From NCBI GenBank assembly GCA_008828725.1, contig MEHQ01000339.1, positions 24,021 to 88,020 of the forward strand: a DNA stretch of 64,000 nt. The letters run 5' to 3'. Each line of letters opens with the position of its first letter. The first letter of the stretch is position 1. The position numbers were made by a program, and so were the translations under genes. The DNA is from Saccharina japonica (Eukaryota > Sar > Phaeophyceae > Laminariales > Laminariaceae). Positions 1 to 14,000 of the stretch are shown piece by piece. The notes beneath the pieces are model-generated. The model had not been told where the DNA came from and searched no databases. It saw only the letters and a list, made by a program, of their open reading frames with translations.

Positions 1-172
1 GCTACTACTCTACTACTACTACTCGACTACTACTACTACACTACTCACTACTACTGCACTACTACTACTACATACTTACTACGTATCTACTACTACTACT
101 ACTACTACTACTACTCTCTACTCTACCTACTACTACTACTACATACTACTACTACTACTACTACTTCTACTA

Positions 173-219
<47 letters not shown>

Positions 220-230
220 TCTACTCTACT

Positions 231-269
<39 letters not shown>

Positions 270-452
270 TACTCTACTCTACTACTACTACTACATACTA
301 CTACTACTACTACTGTAGTAGTAGTAGTAGTAGTATTAATAGTAGTAGTACAGCAGTAGAGTAGTAGTTTTAGTATAGTAGTAGTAGTACAGACAGTAGT
401 ACAGTAGTAGTAGTAATAGTAGTAGTGGTAGTAGTAGTAGTACATTACTGTA
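1..452. repeat. (CTA)n / (TAG)n microsatellite with internal strand switch
   Basis: Near-pure CTA repeats run from the window start to about 314, with occasional one- or two-base slips. They then switch abruptly to GTA/TAG repeats up to about 452. The two halves are reverse complements, so the tract could fold into a long hairpin. The array continues beyond the left edge. The stretch 453-870 that follows holds nothing recognisable. Confidence 0.95.
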
Positions 453-969
453 GGAGTGAGCAAACCAAAAATGTGCCCGCACTAGAACAACTAGAACAAC
501 GACATGGTTGGTATATAGTGAGAAGGTGATAAATAATCTTTTGTGGCACCCGCGGGCTCGTCTAAATCTGTCGCAGGGAACTCGCACTGAAAGAGAGAAG
601 CTTGTCCGTTATCAGTAGACCGGTCGTAAAAATAAGGGTACCAAACACTATAAAGATTAGGTACCAAACACTACAAAGATCAGGTTCACGCATAACGTGG
701 TTCGACAAAAGGGACGTGACGTAGCAAAAACACGGAACAACCGTAAGCCTGACCGACGAAGGCACGGCTGAGAATGCCGGATTCTGGAATCCGAGGCCAG
801 CAGAAGCCGAGGGATATGTTAATAATAGATATATTGTCCGTCACATTTCCTCCGGCAGAAGCACGAAACTCTCTTGGTCTTGTGTTATCGTTTTTGTTCG
901 TTTGTTTGTTTGTTAATGTGTTCTACGATTAATTTTTTGTCTTCTATTTTTCCATTTTTCCGTTTTCTT

Positions 970-1036
970 TTATTATTTCCCTTTCACGCAGCTGGATTGC
1001 TATTGAGGTCGGGTCTGTCGGTTTGTTTGTTTTTTC
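970..1036 (+). repeat. Family A fragment, left part, cut by a SINE
   Basis: The piece reads cacgcagctggattgct followed by a degraded 'ggtcgggtctgtcgg', the start of the commonest part of family A. It stops where SINE copy 1 begins. Family A resumes after the SINE at about 1353 ('catttcattgacc...'), so this is one A copy with a SINE inside it. Confidence 0.7.
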
Positions 1037-1352
1037 CATCCCATTTATTTTCTTCGCCCTTCCTTTATCTCTCCTTCCTAGTCGTAACTCAGATCCGGGG
1101 TCACAAAGAAGGCTATTGTCCCTCCTCCCCCACTACGGTTCTTGCCTTGCGTTTTTATCGCGAGAAGATTTCAGCACTTTCTTCCCTCGTCGACTTGCGT
1201 CGGATTCCGCCTGCCCACGCCACGAAGGCGCTCTCAAGCAATTTGTTCCTTTTTATTTTTTCAAATAAAGACAAAATTTCTCACCACGGTGGGATTCGAT
1301 CTTGGGTACCAATGATAGTAGTCTTTGAAGCTGACCACTACTCTACCGGGGC
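1037..1352 (-). mobile_element. tRNA-derived SINE, copy 1
   Basis: On the minus strand it starts with a tRNA-like head whose box-B-like block is GATCGAATCCC (plus-strand 1291-1301). Next comes a body sharing blocks with the other copies: 'gagggaagaaagtgctgaaa', 'tttgtgaccccggatctgag', 'ttacgactaggaagg'. It ends in an A-rich tail after 'gggatgg'. The head, body and tail order matches a Pol III SINE. It sits inside a family A copy. Confidence 0.75.
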
Positions 1353-1712
1353 GATGGCATTTCATTGACCACTCTGCTTACTGCATTGCAACCTACAGGT
1401 AGCATATCTGTGTCGTAGTTTTGAGGCCACAGAACGGATCTCTCTAGGATGAAGAATTGGCACGGAGACTGGGTGTGCTGGATGTGGACGGGTAGACGAG
1501 ACGGTTTAATTTGAACAACGCAAGCATCCAGCACACCCAGTGTCCGTGCCGATTCGCCATGCCAGGTTGTACATTGTCACAACACCACGAGTCAGAGATG
1601 CTACGTTGCAACGCAGTAACCAGAACAGACGATGCGATGCCACTTGCGACAGGCACGACCAATCCTGCTACGAGGTAGCAGTACAGGTGCGCGAAAGAGA
1701 GAAATCATAACA
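1353..1712. repeat. Family A inverted pair (foldback)
   Basis: A plus-oriented A segment (1353 to about 1515, ending in 'gggtgtgctggatg' and 'gacgggtaga') is followed at about 1525 by a minus-oriented one ('catccagcacacccagtg' to about 1712). Together they form a hairpin-capable unit of about 350 bp. The arms are imperfect, so this is an old copy. Confidence 0.7.
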
Positions 1713-1785
1713 AATGAAAAAGTACCAGGTCGTCAGAGGTCAGGTGCTCACTACTACTGTACCATCAAAACTACGTATATATATA

Positions 1786-1812
1786 TGTTGTTGAACTATA
1801 AATATAAATATG
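1786..1812 (+). promoter_or_regulatory. Candidate TATA-type core promoter of the spondin-like gene
   Basis: An AT-rich block with 'ctataaatataaatatg' lies about 225 bp upstream of the ATG at 2032. It is the only TATA-like element in the 300 bp before the first exon. The start of transcription cannot be placed from sequence, so the call rests on position and composition only. Confidence 0.4.
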
Positions 1813-1857
1813 TACGACTAATGTGCAGCTGTTCTCCCACCACCCCCACGACCAATA

Positions 1858-1860
<3 letters not shown>

Positions 1861-1887
<27 letters not shown>
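1861..1887 (+). repeat. (CAG)9 microsatellite, probable 5' leader
   Basis: Nine uninterrupted CAG triplets lie between the TATA-like block and the start codon of the spondin-like gene, so they probably fall in the 5' UTR. No coding frame of the gene runs through them. Confidence 0.9.
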
Positions 1888-1888
<1 letters not shown>

Positions 1889-2031
1889 CAGTCCCGAGCA
1901 AATGCCTTCGGCTCCCTCATCGCTCACTCTGTTCAAGCCATTTTGCTCTGCGGCACTCGTCTCAAGAAATCCTTATCTGTCCCCTCTGATACGGTACTAC
2001 CGAGTGATTAACACGCCACCACCATCTTATC

Positions 2032-5000
2032 ATGGTTCGCACCTACTCCGTGGGATCTGCCCTGCTCGTCGCGGCCTCTGCGTTCACCGTCTCCAACGCG
2101 TACCACTTGGAGTACACGGTGAGTCAGCCCACGAACGTTGTGGCCATCAGACGTACACCGAAACCCCCCATCGTTCTTGCCAGCACATTGATTTTGTTGG
2201 TGGTCGGGTGCAGTTGCACTAAGAGTCGTGTGCGCCGTTGGTCTTGGCTATTCCCCGCCGATCGGGGTAGGCCGTGGAACGCCTTCTCTTCGTCGAATAC
2301 TGTGATGACCCCTGTCTATGCTACGTAGGATCGGTTGAAACCCACTGTTTGTTGGGCGCATGTAGGTCCACTTTAGTTTCGTTTTGTTTGGTTTATGTCT
2401 GCCTCGTATATAGTTTTGTCGCGCGGCATTTTGTTACCCCCCATTATGTTGCAACGCAGATCCGGAGTCACAAAGCAAGCTCTTCCTCCCATATCCCTAC
2501 CACAGCGGTTGGTTGTCTTTGGTTTCGTTTCGGCGAAACGTTTACTCGTACAGCCCTCTCCCCCCCGTCCACTTGCTGCGTCGAATTTGACATGCACACG
2601 CCAGGCGCCTTCTGCAGCGGGTTTCGTTCAATTTTACAGTACCTTGGCGACAGGGTATAACAAACCTTTTCAACGCATGCAGTTGATTTAAAAGAAAAAC
2701 GACCCTCCTATCTGACCAGTTACACTGCAGTGTTTGCATAGCCCCGCAGGGTTGTCAAGTGCCCATAAGACAGCTTCATCCATACCGATATACAGTTGTA
2801 TCCTCTGAGAACGCCCCCCGGACGCATACACATCGTTTGTTAGGGGAAAATAACTCCTTGGCGCCTTCTCACAAACAAAAAAGGAAAACACAACACAGCA
2901 AGTAGTATAGGCGTGGTATTATCACCCATAATATTCACACCGATAGGGGCCAAACCCCCCCCTGGTGCTGTCTAAGTTCTCCGTTCGGGGCACACATCAG
3001 ACGAACACGCAAACACACACACTTGGCCGCGGACGCCTCTAGCTGGAACCAACAATGCCGGGCCTGTATGAATTCGCCTTCGTCTCTCTTTGATTGCCCA
3101 TGCGTTGTTTCGTACTGCCATGACGCCTTTCCCCGTGTTTTCGGGCTCGGCGGGTACAATCTGCACGATGAATCTTTAAGTCCACAGTAGTATGCACGAT
3201 GGAAATACCACACACAGTTTGCAAATACGAGTTTAAACGAAATACTCGATCCCACAGCTGTTTCGTTGTTTTAGAAATATACCTGGTACTGGTTTAGGCT
3301 TTTTCCTTTTATAGTTCGTTTTGTATTGTCGGTCAAACCTTTTCCGGGGAGGTATGAATGTAACACCGTTTTGTTTTCTGTTTTTCTCTTTCTTCTCTTT
3401 TTGTTTCTCTTGTGTATTTCATTGGTTTCTCTCAATCAACGCTTTTCAATTGCTAGCATGTGTATGACGCGCCCGTCGTGTACGTAACATGATTCATATC
3501 ACTTTGCATTGTCGAGTCTGACTACGTACTTAATTACGATGGATTACCACTGTTTCGACTTTGTGTGACCACAAAGAGCTTGTTGTATGTACCTCTCCAG
3601 GATGGAGACTCGGTACGGACACTGACCGTGTGTGCGTGTTTTCCTTTCTACCCGTCGACATCCAGCACACCCAGCAGTGTCCGTGCCCATTTGTCGTCCT
3701 AGAGAGAACGAGTTATATGGTCACAAAACTACGACACAGCCGTCGTCCCCGGTGGAATGACAGGTGAATCTCGTACCTGTTGAGGTCAAGGTCGTGGGTT
3801 CGAGCCCGCCCGAGTGCATACTCGCTTAAGCTCATGGGGATGTTTCCTCGCAAACCAATGGCTTGACTAACGGAAAGCGCGAGAGCGTGAGTAAGCACAT
3901 ATCGATGAAAATCGTTAGGCGTTGCGATGCTGAATGATCCCTATGCGCGATATAAACCTAAGCACGGACCGTAGGTAGTGCAGAGGAGGGAGAAGAGCCT
4001 ACTTTGTAACCGCAGATCTGAGTTACGACTAGGAAAGAGAGAAAAGAAGGGCGAATATAATGAATGGGATGGATAAACAAAGAGATAGTACACTGCAATA
4101 TTTATTTTGCCGTGGTCGCTTTTTTTGCCTTTGTTTTCCTGTCCTTCTGTATCTCCCTACGTAGGTTTTTTGTTTTGTTTTTTTGTTCTTTGATTGCTTA
4201 GCCACGTATTTACGTATTCAGTTTGTTTTTGATATTTCCTCTTCTCTTTCCCTGACTTTCGTGTGTGGCACGAAAACGAAACGAAACTGAGTAGCAAGCG
4301 CCACGCATCCGTGGTATGGGTGGCGCCCAAGGGAATGGCGACAGAGGGGGGGGGCGGTTCGTAGGGAAACCGCGGCGGACGAAAGGAGGAAGGAGACTGC
4401 AGACAAGGTAGCAAGGTGCCAGACTGTCTAAATGGTAGAACCTGTCTGTACTACGGACACAAATCTGCCTCAACTGCCTCGAGGGTGCTTTGGTGTGCTC
4501 CGGTTGCCCGTCTTTTCCTGTCGTTCTTAGTCTTGCTCTGTTCGCGTTGTTTTGCATTCCATTTCATTTCGTTTGATTTTATTGTCTGTCGCATCTCCTC
4601 TGGGAGGAGCGCGACACTTTCTTGTTTTTGTCATGTTTTCTTTTCGTTGTTTGATTGTTTGTTGATTTGCTTTATGTATATTTTTATTCTTTTTTTTCAA
4701 TTCGCTTTTTCGCTTTTTCTCTTCTTTTGTTTTTCGTTCTTATTTTTTCTCTTGCATGCAAGTGGATTGCTAACAGGGTAGGTCTTGCCTGTCGTACATG
4801 GCATCGCATTGTCTGCTTTTGTCTGCTCTGCTAACTGCACTGAGCGTAGTATCTCTGTGTCGTAGTTTTGTGACCACATAACTGGTACCTTTCTACGAGT
4901 AGGATGAAGAAATGGCACGGACGCTGGGTGTGCTGGATGTCGACGGGTAGAAAGGAAGGTCTAATGTGAAGAACACACACACCGTGCCGTTCCCCCCTCC

Positions 5001-8000
5001 TAAGGAAAACGAGGCAGAGTATACAAAACAAAGAAGAAATATACAATACCGGACATAGCAATAGGGTAATACCAATAACTAAAGCAAAGCAGGAAAACCG
5101 AATCACAACAACAAAAGCAGCTTCCAGACAGCCGCAGTGGTTTGTGGCAGGAGTTAGCGCAGACAGGTTCTACACACTACAGTAGTTGGTCTGGTACCTT
5201 GCTACCTTGTCTGCTGTCTCCTTCCTCCTTGTCGTCAACCGCGCCCCGCCCCACCCTCGGAGAGGGTGTACCAGGCAATACAAAAAAAATCAAGAAAACA
5301 ACAGCAAACAAGGAAGTCATCCTGCCACATAACAATTCAAGCATCTCTCCGCACAGACGGTAGCTAGCCAGATGAGAGAAACGTGACCCACAACAAAACG
5401 GCAAAGCAGCACACACACGAAAAAAACAGTATCGTGGAAAATTTGAGTTTGCCCCGGGTAGAAAATAAAGTAGAAAGATATTCACCCCTGTCGGAGGACG
5501 TCCCTATTTGTTTACGCCGTAAAACTTCGATGCTCGCAGTTGCTCGAGGCCACTGATAACACTAATCCACAGTTTTTCCAGGATGTGCACGATTTGTGTG
5601 TTCTTTCGACTGAACCCTTTATTCTACCCGTCCACATCCAGCACTACTGTCTTCTGTTATCGTTTTTGTTTGGTTGTTTTGTTTACCTGTTTCACTTTTG
5701 ATTAATGTGTTTCCCACCTTTTAGCTTTATCTTTCCATGTTTTCTCTTTCACGCCGCTGGATCGCTAGCGGGGTAGGTCGTGCCTGTCGTATGTGGAATT
5801 GTCTGGTCTACTTACTGCGTTGTGTGTGTTCTTCACATTACCTTCCTTTCTACCCGTCGACATCCAGCACACCCAGCGTCCGTGCCATTTCTTCATCCTA
5901 CTCGTAGAAAGGTACCAGTTATGTGGTCACAAAACTACGACACAGAGATACTACGCTGCAGTGCAGTAAGCAGAGCAGACAATGCAACGCCACAAAATAC
6001 CGGCCTTCTAATAAGAAAGCGCCCCACAAGAAACCCAGCTTAAACATTAGGGGGGAAATAATAAAGTCGACATCTATTATACTGAAGTTAGTGTGGGACA
6101 CACCCCTTTCTCAAATAAGAAAGTCAGCCTAAGCCCGATGTCTGGTTTCTTATGAGCGGGCCGGTACTGACTGTATACGACAGGTAAGACCTACCCTGCT
6201 AGCAATCCAGGTGCATGAAAAAGCGAGAAGGAAAACATGAAGAAACAAAAAAACGTAAATACGTACTGTAAAGCAAATCAACAACCAAACACCAAACAAA
6301 AACATGACAAAAAAATAGCGTCGTGCTTCTCCCAGAGGAGATGCGGCAGACAATACTAATCAAAGGAAATTAAACGAAATTAAATGGAATGAAACTAACG
6401 TAAAACAGAGCAAGACTAAGAACGACAGGAAAGGACAGGCAACCGGAGCACACCAAAAGCACCTTCCAGCCAGCCGAGACGGGTTCTACCAGCTAGTCGG
6501 TCTGGTACCTTGCTACCCTGTCTGCCGTATGTTGCCTGCTTTCGTCCGCCGCGGTAACTAAGCTTAACTTTATGATTTTGAATTTTGTTTCTTTGCTTCT
6601 ACGTAAAGATTTTCTCTTTCAACAGGTTAATGTCGTGTCTGTCGTACTCAGTACGGTGAACATGGCATTGCATTGTTTACTAGATTTGTGACCACAGAAG
6701 AACTGGTATCTCTCTAGGATGAAGAATCGGCACACACACTGGGTGTGTGTGTATTCTTCACATGAAACCCTTCTTTTCTACCCGTCGAGATGTCGACGGC
6801 TGGAAAGGACAATGTGAATAACACACACCCGACAATATCATTGATCTGTGTCGTAGTTTTGTGAACCAAAGAGCTCGTGTTTCTCGGAGTAAAAACTCAG
6901 CACGGACGGGCACCTGTTCGTTTTTTCCTTTAGTTTCTCTCTTTCACGCAGCTGGGTTGCCAGCAGGGTAGATCGTGCCTGTCGTATATGGCATTGCATT
7001 GTCTGCTCCGCTGACTGCATTGCAATGTTTCATTTCTGTCGTAGTTTGTGCCCACAGAACTTGTTGGTATCCCTCTTGGATGGATAATAGGCACGGACAC
7101 TGGGTGTGCCGGATGTGTGTGTGTGTGTTCTTCATATTAAACCTTCCTTTCTACCCGTCGACATCCAGCACACCCAGTGTCCGTGCCGATTCTTCATCCT
7201 AAAGAGGTTCCANTATTTTATTTTTTTTTCTCTTTTCATCATGCAGCTGGGAATTGCTACCAGGGTGGGTCGTGCCTGTCGTTATATGGCATTGCATTTC
7301 TGCTCTGCTTACTGCACTGCAACGTAGTATGTCTGTGTCGTGTTTGTGACCACAGACTGGTATATACCTTAGGATGAAAGAATCGGCACGACACTGTGGT
7401 GTGCTGGATGTGTGTGTGTGTGTTCTTCATATTAAACCTTCCTTTCTACCCGTCGACATCCAGCACACCCAGTGTCCGTGCCGATTCTTCATCCTAAAGA
7501 GGTTCCAGTTCTGTGGTCACAAACCTACGACACAGAGATACTACGCTCAGTGCAGTAAGCAGAGCAGAAAATGCAATGCCATATATCATACGACAGGCAA
7601 GACCCACCCTGCTAGCAATTCAGGTGCATGAAATAGAAAAAAGAGAAAAAAATAAAATATAATAAGGGAAAATGTGGAGGATAGGGTACGTAGACACCGT
7701 CAACCTCTGATCACAAATGCCAACCATGAAGATACGTTAACCAACGTCCGGTCTACGAGACCTGCCATCATGGATGGTCTTCATATGGTTGACGTTCGGG
7801 AATACAAACCCAGAACGCTACCAGGGAGTGAAGGGTCTTCTACGAGAACGACCCCCACTCCCACTCTCTAACCTATGAGATCTCTCCTTGCGAGATGCGA
7901 GGGAGGTTTTGTGGAGGCACCTCCTTGCCACATATAAGAAAGAAAAGTGCGCGTCAAGGCCTCGGCCAACCCTGCTCAAGACCCCGACACGGCCGACATC

Positions 8001-11000
8001 ATCTGAGGAGGCGACCTCCATAATGGCGTCGACGAGTCTCTGAACTCTACAAACCAAATTTAAATCATAATACCCAGAAGACGACAAACAATGTAAAACG
8101 AACAACAGCGCGAACGGGAGGAATTAGCAAGCCCCCCGCTCAAGCCGTTCTCCCCGTCTTCTCATCATAAGGGCACACCGCTGGCCCACAGACACCAAAC
8201 CCCACCGCCCGACGAAGATTCGCTACGGATTTGGTGAACTCTCCACGATCACGCGCGGAACAGCACAGAGGTACAGGCGTGGACGCTGAACTTGGTGAGG
8301 AGTCACAACGGAGGACCCTCCGAAAACTACTCTCAGGTGAAACCGTTGCAAAAATAATGATTTATACTTAAAATCACTCACACGCCCGTACAGCTGATAT
8401 TCCGTACAGCGAATAATCTGAGAGACTAACCCAACATCCGCACGTACGAGTAACGAGTAGTAATGCATTCCCCGCTTCCTCTGCAAATACCCTGGTTACT
8501 ACGAGTATCCAAACTGTGACCACAGCTGCTACGAGTCGCCCAACTGCGACTCTGACTATTACGAATAGCGCAATTTAATGTGATCAACCCGGCTCTTACT
8601 ACGAGTAATCCAATGTTTTCACGAAACGACTGAGCCAGATTTCCGATGTATTCATCCGATATCCCAGTCTAGCTTCATGCTCCACCTCAACCGCGTACAA
8701 AGGAATATACGCATACATACTGCTATACTCTCAGTTGCAGGTACGTTGGCACTCTATTGGTAGATTGATAATCGAAATCAGTCATCGACCGCCGAGTAAT
8801 TAATCACTCGCTTGGTGAGTGCACAACTCCGCAACGAGTAGCCGATAGTAGCTACTTTCAGAAACGCTAGATAAGAGGAGGGACAAATGAGGTACACAAA
8901 TCGCATCATGGTCACAGAAATCAGACAACAGAAAGCAGTAATATTCGATCACCAACCACGTTGGACGAATGGGAAAATGTATTAACTACCGAACTCTTTT
9001 CGCCGGAAAACTTGACAATAAGTTACGAGCGAGGCAGTTGACCCACCACATGGTCTGCGCAAAAGACAAGCGTATGCCCGAATGCTCAGGGAATGTCAAT
9101 GAACAGCGTACGAACACTCATGGATCAAATAAAATCCATGATCATCATCGCCTGGAAAAGGTCTGCCTCTCAACAATACTCGCCTCAATTTGATACGCGA
9201 GGACGCAGCCCACTATTTTCAAGTGATCGGGTGACACGAAAAAATACTTACGTACGCAACGAATGAACTCGAAAGACAAACATACAAAAATGGCCCACGA
9301 ACACGATAAAGCACGACCCCGAAAATAAAACAGCTTATCTCAGACCCCAGACACACTAAAGTTGTAATGTCCCACATATGGTTAGGCGAAGATCTCCTAC
9401 CTGGTATCCGACATCAACCGAAATGTCCCGGAACGATAATAATCGAAGAACTGACGACATACAATGTCGACGGAATAAGCTGTGGCTATACAGGCACACA
9501 AACCTGATATTATAGCGGAAATCAACGGAACGTCGTAGCGACAATGGTAGAACTGTCGACAGACAATGTCGACGGATCTGCAGATCTATTTAGGTAGCTC
9601 AGATGGACAAGAGGAAAATATCGCGTCGTATGACGACTGCCGAACCTCTATCCAGCAACCTTAAGAAAGCAGAGATACTCAAGCGACAGCAGTACCAGCA
9701 GACTGTAGCAGCTCTGGGAGTATCAGACATAGGTTCCCATGTAGGAGGACCAGACTTAGGTACCCAAGTAGCTTTGCAGACTGCGACAGCAGTACCAGCG
9801 TTAAGAAACCAGTGCGTGGCTCAGAGAAAACAAATCTCAGCATCACAAAGGCACGGCTTCATCAACAGTAGTAGGGAATAAAACAAGTGCGAAGCTCAGA
9901 AAAAAACAAAATGAAACGCACGTTTCCTCCTGCAACGCTATTAAATGTTATACAGGAACGGTCGACAATGACGACCATGGCCCATTAAAATTAATAGAGC
10001 CACCTGACTGCTTTCACACATACTATTTTAGTGGGTATACACGATATAACCCACTGCCCCGAGCACCTCGTAGACAACACAAAATAATATAAAAACATAA
10101 TAAATAAGTGTTCAAGTCGTTTGAGTCTCCCCAGGAAAAAGCAGCAGCAGACGTTTGAGAAAATTACAATCGACAAGACTGCTGTGAACTTCCATTAATT
10201 CGTTGTAAGAAAATTTGAACGTAGTCACCCAACTTTGAACGAATCTGTAAAATTCGACAGATTCCTCGCGGCGCTATCAATGTGGTCAGCGCCGCACGAT
10301 ACATGTGCTTCCAGAAGCACTTGTACCCCCCCCCCTGGGCCCTGATAAAGTGTTGCTTGACAATAGCATCACAGGAGCCTTTGGTGCTGTGCTAAATTGG
10401 CACAGGGAAAGGAACCCCTTTCAAAATCTCCCAGGAAAAATGAAAGCAACGTATCACTATCTTTAGCCCTCTCAAGAAGACACTGACGCAACAGAATGCT
10501 CTATGGTACGACTGACTGGAGATGAGATATCGGTACATGCTTTCCTGATAAAAACAAAAGCTGTACGTACACCGCCATAACATGAAATGGTAGTCGATGC
10601 AGACACAGCAAGAAAGCGTCAAAAAAAAAAAATCTGCCGCGCTTAGAGAACCGTTCATTGTAACAATCAATGACGCTCAGTCATCAAAGGGAGTAAAATT
10701 CCCTTACAACATAGGAAAACTACGTGTGGAACGATTAGCCTATCGCACAAACCCACGTGTACTATAACAGGTGATCGACGAAATATAATGGGAAAATTAC
10801 ATGCAAAGGACAAGATTATTGAACAACGTCCGAGCCCATTGGGTTACACAGTATCAATAGTGGCAAAAGCCGACAGAACCCCAGTTCTGCGTAGATGATA
10901 GATCCACCATCACAAAAAATGATGCGCGCAAATCTTGGCCTATGCCAGATATGACAGCTCATAGATACTGTACCAGACTCGAAAATCATGACGGTCTGCG

Positions 11001-14000
11001 ACGTGCAAAACGCCAACCGATAAATACCGGTAGAACAACTCGAAGAAGACAAAATCACGTTCGTGGCGCGGAATGGTGAATGGGTTATAAAAATAAGCTC
11101 TTTTGGCATTGCCAGTACACCTGCTCTCTCGCACGAATGATGTCATTGTTAGCGTTTGCACACCTTGGTCTTAAGATTGGTCTCCTCGTCTATATTGACG
11201 ATTGCATTTGTTGCTTATCCACTTGGAAAAACACTGACGAAAGCATGTTCAAAACTCTGCATGTAGCAGGTCTCACATTCAAACCGACTAAAATGCAGTC
11301 TGGACCTAAGCAAGTAACTCGCTTGGGCCACATCCGATCTGCCTACGAAATTCGAGTCGGTGACGACCGTATAAAAGCTACGATACAGTAGATCTACCAA
11401 CGCCCAAAAAACGAAAAAAAAAAAAAAAAGTTAATAGCTACGATCAGTACTTGTCATGATTAACTTCGTGAGATAAAAAACAAATACCAAACAATGCGGC
11501 TATGAATATCGCTCTTGTTTGATCTCACCAAATACAAAGACGCAATGATAGAAATTGCGGAACGTTGGGTTCCCGAACACGACGGAGCTGTTACACGAGT
11601 CAAACAAGTACTGTACTCAGTGAAGCCCTGTACTGCATTTCCCGGACTTTTCCAAAGATTTTGCAAATTCATGTCGATGTTAGTGAAGCAGGCACAGGAG
11701 TTCTTCCTAGTCCAGCAAAACGACGACGACCTCTCAATTAACGCGATTTCAAACAACGTTTTAACCATAGCCAACGACAATATTCGACCACACAAAAATA
11801 ACGTTATTCAGTGGACTGGCAATACAGCACTGAGACCCTACTTGTGGGGAACACTTTGTGTGTGTGTGACTGATCATGCCGCGTTACGGTACTTCTACAA
11901 CATGCAAGAAAAAGAGCACGTTGTGTCGCTGGGAAGAATATCATAACACTGAATATAGTCATACGATTTTACAGTGAAACATAATCCTGGGAAGTTACAC
12001 GTCGTATCAGACATCCTGTCGCGGTTATATGCATTTGAGCACCACCACGAGATGGCATGATTCAAACTAGCATACCTCTGTAGAGATATTCCAGATGATG
12101 CCGCACTACAAACAGCAGTACCCCAGGCCACACATCAAGTATCAGATAAACTTGATGATGTTCAATCGGTCCAAAGTGATCGCAAACGAATTCACGTAAA
12201 GTCGGTGTACTGTTATAGTGTGTCTAATGAGTTCGAATCGGTAAACCACGAAAAAATAACGTGAGAAACAAACCGCTGAACACGTCCCGTACATCATGTA
12301 TTATAGTGGATAACAACGCACCACTCCTGATGCAGGAAAAAAAACAAAACAACCATGTCATACTACATTGATTGTACAAGACAGGTGGTTGTTGAAGTCG
12401 TAATTGCCAGGCCACCTTAGGAATCGAAGCAAGTCCCGTGTTTTGCCATTAATAGTGCTACCCACAGCCCTATAAGGACTACATACAGTAGTTTCGCACG
12501 CATACCAGGACGAACCAGGCTTTGTCAGGGGCCACCGTGCATTCCGACTGGCGTACGAAAAGAAAAAGGAAAATATCGCCATAAATACTGGTGACCGACA
12601 ATGAATCGTGACGTACGTAACTAACTGGTGCCAAAATGCAAATCATGCCAATCAATGCCGAAAGACGGCACATCACCGATCACCAACCAAACCTACCCAT
12701 GGAAAATGTACCCGTTCAACGTTAATTTGAAACGATTTCGGTCGAATTACAGTAGTTGAATACAAAACACATCCTGTGTTAGTCGCGTAAAAGGCAAACA
12801 CATCCTCACCATGTGATGGATAACCAAACAAAGTTTGCAACTCAAACGCGAATACACAACAAGTCTGCTCGCGTAATCGCACAAGCAATCCTTGATCACA
12901 TTCTAGATATATCCGGTCCATCCGAGATTCTACACGCAGATCAAAGTCCCGAACTCAAACACGAAGTGATTCACCAGTCGCACAGAGCATACTCGAACTC
13001 AAGAGAACCCGCACGAAAACGGTATCGTTGCAGGGAAATTTCGTTTCATAACGTGCACATTTAACAATGCACGTAATGTTCAGCATGCATGCGCAACTCA
13101 ACCAAACGCGAACACTGGGCATCGCTCTTACCGCTGGTACAAGTGACCCATTATGTGTCACATATTACGACGGTGCAGGAAATACAAGTATTCCATATGT
13201 TCGGTAGACCAGCACGATTACCAGCAGACGTTATCCTCAGTATTCCTTACGAAGGAAGCACAGCAGATACCGAGGAATCGACACAACAAACACGAGACAA
13301 TTTACAAATTGACTTCGAACTAGCACGCCGAAACCTATCGGAAAGTGCAGCGAAACAAACGGCGAGAAACCATTTATGGCCGCCGTACCCTATGTTTTAC
13401 CCTGAACAATAAGTTCTAATAAGTAGACCAGATCAGGATGCGGATGGCCGAAACAAAATTGCTGTTTCCGTGAAGAGGACCATACACAATCTGCTCACAG
13501 CTGGCACCAGTGGTGTACCGAGTAAGACGTAGAAGAAAAAATATGCATGTGAAATATACGTGCACCTCACCCACCTTTTCCTACCACCCGCGGAAAACAC
13601 CACCAGCACATCATCTTGACAAGCTGGCTGGATATTTCTTGGGAAACAAAATTCCCCACCCGCGTTGGACCATCCAGATGAAACTCAACAAATAATTGAG
13701 TCATAAGTCGTTGATAAAGTGGTCGGTTACAAGCTTGGACCGAGCAGAACGAAAATCTGCACCATTTTAACTACCGCATGCGCATGAGGGGATACGGCCC
13801 CGAATATACAAAAAAAAAAAAAACTCGAGTATCGCGCAGACGAGGTTCATACCACAACGTCACGCATAAAAGCCGCCTACAAGAAACAAAAAACATAAAA
13901 GGTGTACACATCGCGTCTCCCGAAAACACAACGTCCCGCGGCGCCAAAACAAAAAGCGGAAACGATAAAATGGTGGGGAGTGAGTATAGCAACAACATAC

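Noticed and set aside
269..587. Minus-strand frames rich in Tyr or Thr at the window start
   Set aside because: They are translations of the CTA/TAG microsatellite.
1632..2222. 196-codon plus-strand frame over the promoter and first exon
   Set aside because: It contains the (CAG)9 tract and runs in a different frame from the signal-peptide exon at 2032. It stops inside intron 1, so it is chance.
3742..3825. Possible tRNA gene with a B box
   Set aside because: No closed acceptor stem, and the same head recurs attached to a SINE body at 59785-60143.
7213..7213. Ambiguous base n
   Set aside because: A single uncertain call in family A; noted only as a sign that base quality may be low nearby.
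7674..7871. 65-codon frame identical at 14968-15165
   Set aside because: It lies wholly within the LTRs; the identity is due to LTR duplication, not to a conserved protein.
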